Shown: positions 30,172 through 39,943 of the stretch, piece by piece
How positions within the stretch are numbered: the stretch's first letter is position 1
Layout of the letters: each line of letters begins with the position of its first letter
DNA from: CBDEGK01 sp965237855
GTDB lineage: Bacteria > Pseudomonadota > Gammaproteobacteria > Pseudomonadales > Halieaceae
DNA: 64,000 bases
Reading direction: 5' to 3'
Assembly: GCA_965237855.1 (NCBI GenBank)
Contig: CBDEGK010000004.1
Coordinates: 310,001-374,000 of the forward strand
The notes under the pieces: model-generated
What the model was told of the DNA's origin: nothing
Seen by the model: only the letters and a program-made list of their open reading frames with translations
Database searches by the model: none
Program-made: the position numbers and the translations under genes

Positions 30172-33100
30172 TCAGGCTGGAGCAGGTACTACTTCGCGAA
30201 CATCAAATGGTCGGCGCTGCATCAGTACCAGAAACGCACAGGGCACCAGAATGAAGGAGAGCAAGGTCACCAGCACCGTGCCGCCTACAATTGCTGTAGC
30301 AAAGGGTGGCCAGAATAAACCGCCGCCGATAAGCAGAGGAAAGAAACCAGCGACAGTGGTAATCGTAGTCGAACTGATATGCCGCGCGCAGTGGAGCACG
30401 GCACCAACGATGCCCTCTACCTCACCCCGCAGGGCGGCAGGCGTTGCCCTCAATTCAGCCAGTATTACTATCGCGCCATTAATTGCCAAACCCATCAAAC
30501 CCAACAGCGCGATGATGACCTGAAAACCGAAGGCGTAACCGGAGACAGTGAGGCTTAACATACCCAATCCCACTGACAAGAACGCTACCAGCATAATCAG
30601 CAGACATAGACGCCAGGAGTTGAATGACAATACCAGCACAACGATGAGCAACACGAATATCACCGGGACACTGGCAACCAGGCCACCAAGTGACTCGCTG
30701 CGCTCTGCCATTTCGCCGCCAAACTCCATGCGGTAACCCGGGGGAAGTTCATAGCGTTGCGCGTCCATAAGCGCCTGGAGATCGGTCGCCACAGCATCAG
30801 GCAACACACCAATGCGTAACTGGGCTCCCACTGAGTTCACGCGTTGGCCGTTATAGTGGGGAATACTGACAATACTGGGTCGAATGCTCATGTCGGCGAT
30901 AGCCTGTAGAGAGGTAGCGCTATAACCTTCGCCAGCTCTGTTATAAATAACATTCATGCTGCGCAAATCATCTGGGATTTCTCGTTCTCCGGCGTCGAGC
31001 CTGACCCGCACAGGCACCTCCTCCGTGCCCTCCAATAATGAACCGACGATCAGCCCATCCAGACTGGCCCGCAAATTATTTGAAGCTACCATCGGACTCA
31101 ATGCAGTCCCCGCCAGGACCTCCTCGCGCATCTGGAAACTTACCGTGGGAATACTCTCTCCCAGAGACGCGCTGGTGTGGGTTACGCTGGGCAATGTGCT
31201 GAGCATAAGTCGCAACTCTTCTCCCAACTGTTCCAAAACCGCCAGATCCGGACCAAAAATGCGGACCTCTACCGGCAGATCAACTGGCGGGCCCTGTTCC
31301 AGTTTTTTCACCACGATTCTGGCGGATGAAAACTGGGGGGGTAGTGCCACCTGCAAAGAATCCACCAGTTGCTCAGAGTGTTCAGCGCTCAGTGTCACGA
31401 CCATGGCCTGTGCATAGTTCTGAACACCAAATTTCCTCTCGATCAGGTTGTAGTAAAAAGGTGCCGCACTTTTCCCGATAAACCAATCTACTGATTCGAT
31501 ACCATCAGTCTGCGCCAAAACAGTATCGAGCTCGCGCACGACTGACTCTGTTTGCTCAAAACTGGCGCGTGTAGGCAGGCTGACCTCTATGGTAAACATA
31601 TCCCGATCTACCGGCGGAAAGAACTGTTCCGGCACCGTGGTAATCCCATAAAAGCCAAGAGCAGGCAGGATCATTACCAAGCCCATCGCGGTCTTCGGTC
31701 GTCGCAGGGATTGACGTAGCATGTGGCTGAATCTCTCTGTCAGCGCCGGAATATTAATGCCACGCTGTAGCCAACCACCCTCACCCAGTGGCTGGATAAC
31801 CTTGGCGGCTACTGCAGCAACCAGGGTGAAGGATATAAGGTAGGAGCCAATCAGGGAGTAAATGACGCAGATGGCCAGTGAACCAACGAATTCGCCGGAT
31901 GGCCCACCTTGCAAGATAACCGGCATAAAGGCCAGAATCGTGGTGGCAGTAGATCCAAACAGTGGCAACCACAGGTGGTTCACCGCTCCCCTCACCGCTT
32001 GCAACCTGGATTGATGGGCGCGCAGGCGTTGTCCAACATCATCAACGATGACAATCGCGTTATCGACGGTAATACCCAGTGCCACGACAAGCCCGGTTAC
32101 CGACATCTGGTTGATTGGAACCCCGGTGGCATTCATCAGGAAGAATGTGAAGAGCATCATCAATGGCAATGCGGCCGCCACGAGAAGCGCTGAACGCCAG
32201 CCCAGAGTAACCAAAAGAATGATCAGTATCAGCGCAAATCCAATCGAGATGTTACCAACGAGATGTTGCATGCGTTCATCGGTATATTCCAGCTGATCAA
32301 AAATGACCTCTGCCTCGACATTACCGGGCAACGAACTTTTAAATGCTTCCAGTTCAGTCACCACCTTGCCCTGCCAGCGTGAAATGCGCTCGGTGTGCAA
32401 CATGCGCACGGCGACAACTAACTGCTCCTGGCCAGCTCGCAAAACTTTCTCGGTATCCGGTCTGCGAACTACCCGCTCCACCTGCGCCAGCTCGCCCACC
32501 CTTAACACCTGCGCTCGATTGCCAACCTCTATCGGTACACGGGCAACGCGATCGACACTGTCGAGATCACCGGCTATCTCCACCTGCATGCGCGAATGAT
32601 CGTTGGCCAGAATGCCGGCCGAAGCCTTGGTATCGTACTGTCGTAGCGCCGCTGAAATGGAGTCTACGGTCTGCCCGGCAGCCGCTGCCCTGGCGGAATC
32701 GACGCGGACCAGAATCTCCTCCGCCACTTCACCATCAATTTCAACGACGTCTGTTCCACTGTGGGAGCGAAGGCGGCTCTGCAATTCGCGGGCGTAGCGC
32801 TGCAGAATTTGCCTTGGCACATCAAAACCGGGAGCACCCCGCAAAGCGATCAGCATGGTATAGGCATAGCCGCGCTTATCGAGCAGACGGGAGGGAAGTG
32901 CGCCCGCAGGCAACTCAGGCTGAACATCGGCAATTAAATCACGCGCCCGGCTCCACACCGGTTCGGGTTCGGTAATTTCGCCCTTCAAACTCAGCGAAAT
33001 ACTGGAAAGCCCGTTTCCGGAACTGGAATTGATATCCTTTATCTCCGGCAGCTCACGTAACTTTAACTCCAACTTTTCTGTTACCAGCGCTTCGACGCGC

Positions 33101-33264
33101 TCGGCACTCGCGCCCGGAAAAGGGGTCAATATCAATGCGTAGCGATTCTCCATGCGGGGGTCTTCCGCAATCGGCAGGCTATACAACGCGCCGAGGCCGG
33201 CAACGACAAGCAAGGCAGCCAATAAGCCTAACAGGCGGCCATTTTCAACGAGCGCGCGTATCAT
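30172..33264 (-). CDS. RND family efflux transporter permease
   Basis: A 1030-residue inner-membrane proton antiporter of the HAE1/AcrB-like superfamily. It shows the internal duplication: a first transmembrane helix (LLGLLAALLVVAGLGAL), a large periplasmic loop, TM2-7 from about 335, a second periplasmic loop from about 545, and TM8-12 from about 850. The TM4 proton-relay motif reads GITVDNAIVIVDD with D401 and N402, where AcrB has two aspartates, a difference shared by some RND subgroups. It follows the adaptor gene by 4 bases, and no outer-membrane factor gene is nearby, so a TolC-type partner must come from elsewhere. Probably exports toxic hydrophobic compounds or substrate intermediates. 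Confidence 0.94.
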   Translation of the reverse strand: MIRALVENGRLLGLLAALLVVAGLGALYSLPIAEDPRMENRYALILTPFPGASAERVEALVTEKLELKLRELPEIKDINSSSGNGLSSISLSLKGEITEPEPVWSRARDLIADVQPELPAGALPSRLLDKRGYAYTMLIALRGAPGFDVPRQILQRYARELQSRLRSHSGTDVVEIDGEVAEEILVRVDSARAAAAGQTVDSISAALRQYDTKASAGILANDHSRMQVEIAGDLDSVDRVARVPIEVGNRAQVLRVGELAQVERVVRRPDTEKVLRAGQEQLVVAVRMLHTERISRWQGKVVTELEAFKSSLPGNVEAEVIFDQLEYTDERMQHLVGNISIGFALILIILLVTLGWRSALLVAAALPLMMLFTFFLMNATGVPINQMSVTGLVVALGITVDNAIVIVDDVGQRLRAHQSRLQAVRGAVNHLWLPLFGSTATTILAFMPVILQGGPSGEFVGSLAICVIYSLIGSYLISFTLVAAVAAKVIQPLGEGGWLQRGINIPALTERFSHMLRQSLRRPKTAMGLVMILPALGFYGITTVPEQFFPPVDRDMFTIEVSLPTRASFEQTESVVRELDTVLAQTDGIESVDWFIGKSAAPFYYNLIERKFGVQNYAQAMVVTLSAEHSEQLVDSLQVALPPQFSSARIVVKKLEQGPPVDLPVEVRIFGPDLAVLEQLGEELRLMLSTLPSVTHTSASLGESIPTVSFQMREEVLAGTALSPMVASNNLRASLDGLIVGSLLEGTEEVPVRVRLDAGEREIPDDLRSMNVIYNRAGEGYSATSLQAIADMSIRPSIVSIPHYNGQRVNSVGAQLRIGVLPDAVATDLQALMDAQRYELPPGYRMEFGGEMAERSESLGGLVASVPVIFVLLIVVLVLSFNSWRLCLLIMLVAFLSVGLGMLSLTVSGYAFGFQVIIALLGLMGLAINGAIVILAELRATPAALRGEVEGIVGAVLHCARHISSTTITTVAGFFPLLIGGGLFWPPFATAIVGGTVLVTLLSFILVPCAFLVLMQRRPFDVREVVPAPA

Positions 33265-33268
33265 TTAA

Positions 33269-34348
33269 TTAGCTCTCCGGCGACAGCCGTACCAGCTGAC
33301 CGGGTACGATTCTATGCACGCCATCAGCCACAATTGACTCTCCATCGCGCAGACCGCCGCTGACAAAAACCTGCTTCTTGCCGCTATAGAGCAGCTGTAA
33401 GTCGCGAGCTTCAACCTGATAGAGATCGTCAACAGATGCATTCAAAACATAAACTCGCCACAGCCCTCGCAGGCTGGCAGATAGTGCTGTTTCGGGGATG
33501 ACAAAGCCCCGACCGGAAACCTTGTCCTCCAGTTGCAGCTCCACCACGCTACCTGCCAATGCGAACTCTTTAGGTACCGTCACCCGGATCGTTACCGAGT
33601 GTGAACGCGCCTTGAGCTCGGCACCGACAGCCAACACTTCACCGTGAGTCGATCTTCCAGCAACCTGCAGATCGACCACGTCACCTTTGGAGATTGTTGT
33701 CGCCAGTTCCCGAGGCACACCGACATGAGCTTCCAAACGTCCGGTCTCTAATATCCGAAAGATAGCCTGACCTGGTGAAGCTGCCGCTCCCCGTTGCAGA
33801 AAACGCTCACTGATGACGCCTGCAAATGGTGCGAACAAGTGGGCTTTCTCCTGGCGAACGGTATTGCCATCGAGCGACGCCTCGAGTTGCTGAATATTCG
33901 CCTTAATCACGTCGCGGTTCATTTCCAACTCGTCTCGGCGCTGCAGAGAAGAATAACCATCCCCTTCAAGGGAGGTTTGCCGCTCCAGGTTGGCCTGGGT
34001 TAGCCGCAAGTTGGCTTGGGCTTCGCTAAGTTTTGCCTGCAACTGGCGACGCTCGATTTCCAATAGAGCGGTATCGAGACGGGCCAGCATCTCGCCCTCT
34101 GCCACTCGATCACCCTCATTGACGAGCACTTCCTCCAACTTGCCAGACACACCAAAGGCAACATTGGCTGCCTGGGCGGGCCGAACAGCGCCGGTAAAAC
34201 TGCGAACTACGGCAAATTCCTGCTGGCTACTAACCTCTAGGGCCGTCACCGGTTGATAGACAAGCTGTCGTTCAGCGTCTACACGAGCCGAGCAAGCAGA
34301 TTGTAGAATCATGATAAAAACAATGAAAATCAAATAGATAGGACACAT
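33269..34348 (-). CDS. RND efflux periplasmic adaptor (HlyD/AcrA type)
   Basis: A 359-residue membrane fusion protein that bridges the RND permease to an outer-membrane channel. The N-terminal hydrophobic stretch ends in ILQSAC19, a possible lipobox with Gln at -3, so lipidation is likely but not certain. The biotinyl-lipoyl-like half-motif GKLEEVLVNEGDRVAEGEMLARLD (about 65-90), a coiled-coil hairpin (105-165, rich in Gln, Leu and Glu) and the second lipoyl half plus beta-barrel complete the usual order. It is the first gene of the efflux operon, divergent from its presumed TetR regulator across 99 bases containing two matching dyads. Confidence 0.92.
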   Translation of the reverse strand: MCPIYLIFIVFIMILQSACSARVDAERQLVYQPVTALEVSSQQEFAVVRSFTGAVRPAQAANVAFGVSGKLEEVLVNEGDRVAEGEMLARLDTALLEIERRQLQAKLSEAQANLRLTQANLERQTSLEGDGYSSLQRRDELEMNRDVIKANIQQLEASLDGNTVRQEKAHLFAPFAGVISERFLQRGAAASPGQAIFRILETGRLEAHVGVPRELATTISKGDVVDLQVAGRSTHGEVLAVGAELKARSHSVTIRVTVPKEFALAGSVVELQLEDKVSGRGFVIPETALSASLRGLWRVYVLNASVDDLYQVEARDLQLLYSGKKQVFVSGGLRDGESIVADGVHRIVPGQLVRLSPES

Positions 34349-34370
34349 ACAAAGTACCGATTTATAAAAT

Positions 34371-34418
34371 GGACTTATCAGTCCAGTAATTAAAGGCTAT
34401 ACTAGACTCATTAGTCTA
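34371..34418. promoter_or_regulatory. two matching TetR-type operator dyads
   Basis: GGACTTATCAGTCC (34371-34384) and TAGACTCATTAGTCTA (34403-34418) both fit GACTnATnAGTC, as a perfect dyad with a 4-base centre. Their centres are 33 bases apart (about three turns) between the adaptor (start 34348) and TetR (start 34448) genes. This is the expected layout for autoregulated control of a divergent RND operon. Confidence 0.75.
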
Positions 34419-34447
34419 ATAATTCAAGATATCGTTTAAGGAGCACA

Positions 34448-35056
34448 ATGAGCAACCGCGGCCGACCCAAGTCCGATGAAAAACACGATCAAATCCTGCT
34501 GGCGGCACTCGAAATGTTTTCCGAGCACGGTTACGAGCTCACCAGTCTCGACAAAATCGCCCGAGCGGCGAATGTATCCAAGCAAACCATCTACAGCCAC
34601 TTCGACAGCAAAGTCGCCTTGCTGAAGGCGGCGATAGAGGAAAAATGTCGGGAAGCCATGGTGACTGGCGACGCACTTGACTACGAATTACCGCCCGAGG
34701 AATTCCTCAACCTGTACACCGCACGTTTCCTCGAAACATTCTGTGCCCCGGGCCCCATCGCCATGCATCGCCTGTGCCTGGCGGAGGCCGACCGCCACCC
34801 GGAGCTGGGTGAGTCCTACTACTTCGCTGGGCCGAGGCCGGTCATGCTAGCAATCTCACACTATTTATCTGAAGCAACTAAACGCGGAGAATTGTCCGTA
34901 TCGAACCCAGATATGGCGGCGACCCAATTTGTATTCATGCTCAAAGGCATTGCAATGGACATAGACTTGTTTAACCTGCCGCAATGGCCATTTCAATTTC
35001 AAAGAGAAGAATTTGTTCGCGACATCTGCACGATGTTTTTGCGCAGTTATCGGTAG
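34448..35056 (+). CDS. TetR/AcrR family regulator of the RND operon
   Basis: A 202-residue repressor with AAGGAG at about 34438-34443. The helix-turn-helix is at about residues 12-58 (LTSLDKIARAANVSKQTIYSHFDSKVALLKA), and the C-terminal domain resembles the AefR-like TetR_C group. Being divergent from the RND operon, with two dyads of the same consensus between, it very probably represses both. Its 3' end overlaps the start of the secreted alpha/beta hydrolase gene by 73 bases in another frame, so the hydrolase may be translationally coupled. The inducer is likely a substrate of the pump. Confidence 0.93.
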   Translation: MSNRGRPKSDEKHDQILLAALEMFSEHGYELTSLDKIARAANVSKQTIYSHFDSKVALLKAAIEEKCREAMVTGDALDYELPPEEFLNLYTARFLETFCAPGPIAMHRLCLAEADRHPELGESYYFAGPRPVMLAISHYLSEATKRGELSVSNPDMAATQFVFMLKGIAMDIDLFNLPQWPFQFQREEFVRDICTMFLRSYR

Positions 35057-35937
35057 CATTTTTCTGGTTTATTCTCAGCTCTGGCGCAACGGCAGAGAAA
35101 CTTTTACAACACACGGGAACGACAAGTGACCACCCCATTGCTGTCTGGGAGAAGAGCCCCGCTGACTCTATCGGTACCATCGTGCTCATTCACGGGCGCA
35201 CCTGGAGCTCGTTGCCAGATTTTGACTTGCAGGTAGAAGGTGAAGACCTGTCACTGATGGATGGCCTGGTTGCTGAAGGTTATCGCACCTTCGCACTAGA
35301 TTTACGCGGCTATGGCGCCACCCCCCGCGACGACAGTGGCTGGAACACCCCTGACAAGGCCGCCGGCGATACCCGCGCGGTACTGGAATGGGTTGCCACA
35401 GAAACCGGCGCACCTCCCGCCCTGTTCGGCTGGTCAAACGGCTCACTGGTTTCCCAACTGGTTGCGCAGCGCTGGCCGGAACTGGTTTCAGAAGTGATTT
35501 TGTTTGGCTATCCCGCAGACCCGGATAGGGATGTCAGCCAACTTCCGCAAGCACCCTCTCAACCAGCGCGCGAACCCAATACCGCCAGTAATGCCGCCAG
35601 CGACTTTATCACGCCAGGCACCATCAGCCAGGCAGCTATCGATGAATATGTGCGCCACTCCCTCACAGCCGACCCGGTGCGAGTGGACTGGAACCAATTG
35701 CAGCAATGGGGAGAACTGGATCCGACAAAAGTCACTGTGCCGGTACTACTGTTACAAGGGGAACACGACCCCCTGGCACCCGACGCCCATCAACTGAAGC
35801 TGTTCACGCGCCTGGGTACTGCAGAGCGCCAGTGGATTACCCTGCCGAATTCAGATCACGCCGCCTTGCTTGAGAGCGTGCGCCCTTACTTTATTCGCTC
35901 TATCGTCAACTTCCTCGAACGCCCTGTGAATGATTAA
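34984..35937 (+). CDS. secreted alpha/beta hydrolase
   Basis: A 317-residue hydrolase. Residues 1-37 form a long-n-region signal peptide (SKRR, then a hydrophobic LSVAFFWFILSSGATA, cleavage after ATA37), so it should be periplasmic. HGR at 70-72 forms the oxyanion turn, the nucleophile S151 is in GWSNGS, the acid is in LLLQGEHDPLAP and the histidine in NSDHAALLE. The only upstream ATG that keeps the signal peptide is at 34984, which nests 73 bases inside the TetR gene. It overlaps the following PQQ dehydrogenase gene by 8 bases. The tight coupling suggests the two act on the same compound in the periplasm, for example ester cleavage followed by alcohol oxidation. Confidence 0.85.
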   Translation: MAISISKRRICSRHLHDVFAQLSVAFFWFILSSGATAEKLLQHTGTTSDHPIAVWEKSPADSIGTIVLIHGRTWSSLPDFDLQVEGEDLSLMDGLVAEGYRTFALDLRGYGATPRDDSGWNTPDKAAGDTRAVLEWVATETGAPPALFGWSNGSLVSQLVAQRWPELVSEVILFGYPADPDRDVSQLPQAPSQPAREPNTASNAASDFITPGTISQAAIDEYVRHSLTADPVRVDWNQLQQWGELDPTKVTVPVLLLQGEHDPLAPDAHQLKLFTRLGTAERQWITLPNSDHAALLESVRPYFIRSIVNFLERPVND

Positions 35938-38059
35938 GTTCGATTTTGCATTTCTTTCAGTCTGGATTCTGGCCTTGAGCTGCGCCACTTTAGCGGTGGC
36001 GCAGGATCACACGAGCTGGCAAGTGGCAGGCGGCGATGACGGCAACTCCAAGTTTTCACAACTAACGCAGATCAACCGTGACAATGTCCGACAGCTAAAA
36101 CCGGCATGGACATACCACAGTGCCCGCGGCGAAGAGATCTTTTCGACGTCTGAATTGCAATTGAACCCGATCATCGTTGATGGCGTACTTTACGGTCGCA
36201 ACCCGCTGCACCACGCCTTCGCGATCGAGGCAGATTCCGGCCGTGAAATCTGGACCTTCGATCCTTTCGCCAAACAGGAAGGCTTGCTGGGTTCCTATAT
36301 GCGCGGGGTTACCTACTGGGAAAGCGGTGAGGACAAACGGCTGTTCTTCAATGCCTCTCACTCCATGTACGCGCTCGATGCCAAAACTGGAAAGTTAATC
36401 GAAGGTTTCGGTACACAAGGCCTGGTTGATTTGCGAGTTGGACTGGGCCGTTCACCGAATAGCATCTCGGTGTACTCCCCCTCCCCCGGCGTGATTTATG
36501 GTGACCTGATTATTCTTGGCAGTGCAGTAACCGAGGGAGAAGGCGCTGCCCCTGGCGATATTCGTGCCTACGATGTGCGCACCGGCGCCATTGTCTGGAC
36601 TTTCCACACCATTCCCCACCCCGGCGAGTACGGCTATGGCAGCTGGCCCGAGGGTGCCTGGAAAACCGCTGGTGGCGCTAACGCCTGGGCGGGAATGAGC
36701 GTGGACAGTGAGCGCGGCATTGTCTTTGTACCCACGGGTTCACCCGCGCCGGATTTAGATGGCTCAGTAAGACTCGGCGAAAACCTGTACGGAAATTCGG
36801 TGATTGCCCTGGACGCCAACACCGGCGACCGACTTTGGCACTATCAAACCGTTCACCACGACACCTGGGATCGAGATCTAAGCTCGGCCCCCACTCTGGC
36901 TACTGTCACCCACAAGGGCAAACGGATAGACGCGCTGGTGCAGGCCTCCAAGCAGGGGGTCATCTACCTGCTGGATCGCGAATCTGGCATACCACTGTTT
37001 CCCATTGAAGAAGTAGCGGTGCCCGCATCCGATATCCCCGGTGATGTGGCACACCCTACCCAGCCCAAAGTCACTCTGCCAGAGCCCTTTACGCGCCAGG
37101 CCTTTAGCGCCGACCAGATCACCGACGTCACCCCCGAGGCACACGCCTACGTCAAGAAACTGTATGAGGAAAGCCAGCCTTTTGCCTTTATGCGTCCGGT
37201 GGGCCTCAAACCGACAATCGTATTCCCAGCTTTTCCCGGCGGCGCCAACTGGGGTGGCGGCACTGTGAATCCTGACACGGGCATTTACTACATCAACGCA
37301 ACCGAAGGCGCGCACCGGGTCAGTATTAGTCCGCTGGAAGTAGCAAAAGGCGACACAACCGGCTTCGGTGGCTTTGTGTATCGTAAGTACTGTGCTGGCT
37401 GTCACGGGGTAAATTTCGAAGGCTTCTATCCCTACGCCCCCACCCTGATCGGAGTCAGCGAACGTCGCACAAAGGCTGAGGCCATGCAGATTGTTATCAA
37501 CGGCAAGGGCCGCATGATGCCCTTCGGCAATCTGCCTGATCACGAGAGAAAACCTTTGCTCGACTACATCTTCGCTGCTGACCAGAAAGGCGATACCAGC
37601 CTGCCCGCGGCAACGGGAGAAACCGAAACTGTCTATATGTTTAACGGCTACGCCGACTTCCTCGACAATCGCGGTTACCCCGCAGTCAAGCCACCCTGGG
37701 GTACGCTGACCGCCACTGACCTGAACAGCGGTAAGCGGCTGTGGCAGGTACCTTTGGGCGAATACGAGCAGTTAACCAAGGAAGGGATAGCGGCTACCGG
37801 TACTCTCAACTATGGCGGACCGATTGTCAGCGCCGGCGGGCTGGTATTTATTGCCGCCAGTTCCGATGAAAAATTGCGCGCCTTCGACACCCGCGATGGC
37901 TCGGTATTGTGGGAGTACAAACTACCCGCCGCCGGCTACAGTACGCCGGCAACCTATATGCTCAATGGCAAACAATACCTGGTGGTGGTGTGTAGCGGCG
38001 GCAAGTTGGGTACCGCAGCTGGCGACCAATACATCGCCTTCGCCCTACCCGAGGAATAA
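35930..38059 (+). CDS. periplasmic PQQ-dependent dehydrogenase with inserted cytochrome c domain
   Basis: A 709-residue quinoprotein: signal peptide to about A24, then eight-bladed propeller repeats. WDRD at 313-316 (HHDTWDRDLSSAP) is a typical PQQ-site and acid-base segment, and ANAWAGMSVD is another. A single c-type haem domain is inserted late in the propeller (CAGCH 488-492, with M529 or M530 in GRMMPFGN as axial ligand), after which propeller repeats resume to the C-terminus. This is unlike the C-terminal haem of classic quinohaemoproteins. It should oxidise an alcohol or sugar-like substrate and pass electrons to cytochrome c. It overlaps the secreted hydrolase gene, and its stop abuts that of the broken DUF3604 gene. 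A paralog is at 52364-54523. No PQQ synthesis genes are in view. Confidence 0.92.
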   Translation: MIKFDFAFLSVWILALSCATLAVAQDHTSWQVAGGDDGNSKFSQLTQINRDNVRQLKPAWTYHSARGEEIFSTSELQLNPIIVDGVLYGRNPLHHAFAIEADSGREIWTFDPFAKQEGLLGSYMRGVTYWESGEDKRLFFNASHSMYALDAKTGKLIEGFGTQGLVDLRVGLGRSPNSISVYSPSPGVIYGDLIILGSAVTEGEGAAPGDIRAYDVRTGAIVWTFHTIPHPGEYGYGSWPEGAWKTAGGANAWAGMSVDSERGIVFVPTGSPAPDLDGSVRLGENLYGNSVIALDANTGDRLWHYQTVHHDTWDRDLSSAPTLATVTHKGKRIDALVQASKQGVIYLLDRESGIPLFPIEEVAVPASDIPGDVAHPTQPKVTLPEPFTRQAFSADQITDVTPEAHAYVKKLYEESQPFAFMRPVGLKPTIVFPAFPGGANWGGGTVNPDTGIYYINATEGAHRVSISPLEVAKGDTTGFGGFVYRKYCAGCHGVNFEGFYPYAPTLIGVSERRTKAEAMQIVINGKGRMMPFGNLPDHERKPLLDYIFAADQKGDTSLPAATGETETVYMFNGYADFLDNRGYPAVKPPWGTLTATDLNSGKRLWQVPLGEYEQLTKEGIAATGTLNYGGPIVSAGGLVFIAASSDEKLRAFDTRDGSVLWEYKLPAAGYSTPATYMLNGKQYLVVVCSGGKLGTAAGDQYIAFALPEE

Positions 38060-39930
38060 TTACTGGGCGTTCGCCTGGTACCAGATCGGTGAACTCCAGG
38101 TTCGTTCCTGGATGATCGGCCGGTGATCAACGGCACAACATTCTTCCAGGCCGAAACCAATGGTGCGGGGATCTTTGCAATCAACCCCGTGAGCGGCGCA
38201 GATGCGTTGGCTCCAGCGACAGGAGGGATTCTCCACCACTCGACTGTAATACCAGGCATCAAGTTCGGGATCGAAATCTGGATCCTGCCAGACTGCACAT
38301 AGCGATGCATGTCCCGAACCACTGGTTTCACAACTGTTTAAATCCACGCTGGCGCCATTGTCCGGGGAACCCGCCACTTCGTAGACTTGCTCCTGACCGA
38401 TACCGTCTTGATCGACCCAGCCTTTGATGATCTGGATACGCTGCAGGGGATTGCCGGGTGATCCTGGCGTACCGGCGTCGGCCTGGGCCGACACAGCAAA
38501 TTGGGGTGCACCCTTACCCGTGGGCGCAACCAGATCACTGCCCATGGCTACCCCATTGGCATAGCCCTGCTGAACAAACTCGGGATCGCCGCACATGGCC
38601 GAATCGAAATCCCAGCCACCGAACATGCGCGTGACAATGCGTGTGCCACTGGTGCCGTAGGTCTCCTTGCGCCGCATGGCATCGAACAGGGAGTCGCGGC
38701 TATTTTCCTCAGCCCATACCACGGCCAGGCCGCCGGGACTGTAATCCAGCTTGTCAGGCAAACCCGGCGGCATCTGGTCCTTGGCGGGCACCCCTGCCCC
38801 ACCGTGACCGAGAAAGCGATCTTCATCGGCGGCGCCCGGAGTTCCCAGATGGGTATCGGTGCTGGCGATGATGCCAAACTTGTGGGGATTGACCCCGAGC
38901 TCATCTTCAATGGCCAGGCCATCGGTGAGCGTATCGCGAATCCAGCCGGCATTAGGCCCCGGCGGCGCGGTTGCGACGCCCAGGCGATCATTACGCAATT
39001 GTTCAAACCCACACAGATCATCATCGCTGACACCGGCTTTGAAGTAACACTCTGAACTGCCCTTGTGCTGCATGATCTCCACCAGCGGCTCCATGCGTTG
39101 GCGCAGGGAGGCGTACTCCGCCGTGATCGGGTCGCCCTTGCTGTCGAGTCGGCTGAACATGCCGCCGACACTGACATTGGAATTGTGGGGAATGATCAAC
39201 ACCTCACAGTCACCCTCTGCCTCGTTGCATTCATCCTCAAGGTGCTGCCACAGCAGCTCTGGCGCGGTCTGGTTTACAAACGATGGCGGCGCCTCGGGCA
39301 CGTTGGCATTGCGGAACAACACATTGCGATGCCAGTTGCCACTCTCCGGTGTTTGGCCGGTCCATTCATAACCGACAAAGGCCGTGAAATTACAATCGCT
39401 GCTGGTGTCGTTGTGGTCGGCAGCCGCCTGTTAGGTTTCACCCCAGGGGCCTAACAAAGCCTGGGCGCAAATGCCGGTCGTTTTATCCCCACAGAAGCCC
39501 AGGCGATCCGAGGTAAACGACACGTAGGCGTTGAACAGGTAGAAGGCACCGCGGGACCAGTTGCGGTACATCAAACACTCCCAGGAATTATGGCCTTCCA
39601 GTTCCGGGTTATTGCAGATCGCCACTTCACCCATGAGTTCGGCGTGATCAGACGGCATGGCGAAATCCAACGGCCGTGCCAATTGCAGAGAACGGCGTGC
39701 CTCCCGTCGCGGGTCCAGGGCTGAATGCCCAGGGTTTCACCCTTGGCAAAGCGATAGGCCTGGTCAGGCGTGGTGCGGGTGCCCTGGGTGCTGGCATCCA
39801 GGGACCACTTGGTGTGGATATGAGTATCGCCGAAATAAGGCTGGCGCAGGGGATCGTGTTGATCACAGTTAGAGGCATGAGCACCTGTCGTCGCCAGGCC
39901 GAGACCAAACAGGAATATCAGGGTCTTCAT
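38060..39930 (-). pseudogene. DUF3604 family gene broken by a frameshift and an in-frame stop
   Basis: Reading from ATG 39930, the protein starts with a signal peptide (MKTLIFLFGLGLATTGAHA) and FGDTHIHTKWSLDAS, the DUF3604 metal motif. At a GGG run (complement of 39703-39705) the frame must shift: restoring one G gives DGEARRSLQLARPLDFAMPS and then DHAELMGE. In that frame a TAA interrupts at 39431-39433 between GPWGET and QAAADHND, after which the frame continues (AFVGYEWTG, IPHNSN, ASTDTHLGT) to the stop at 38060. Adding one base makes the length 1872, exactly 624 codons, matching the 628-residue paralog at 46782-48668. Two independent lesions argue for a true pseudogene more than a single sequencing error. 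Signal and metal residues are otherwise intact. Confidence 0.88.
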
Positions 39931-39943
39931 AAAGAGCACCAAT

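Noticed and set aside
39431..39433. TAA as recoded codon or read-through in the DUF3604 gene
   Set aside because: A second lesion (frameshift) lies in the same gene, and recoding signals for TAA are not expected in this type of bacterium.
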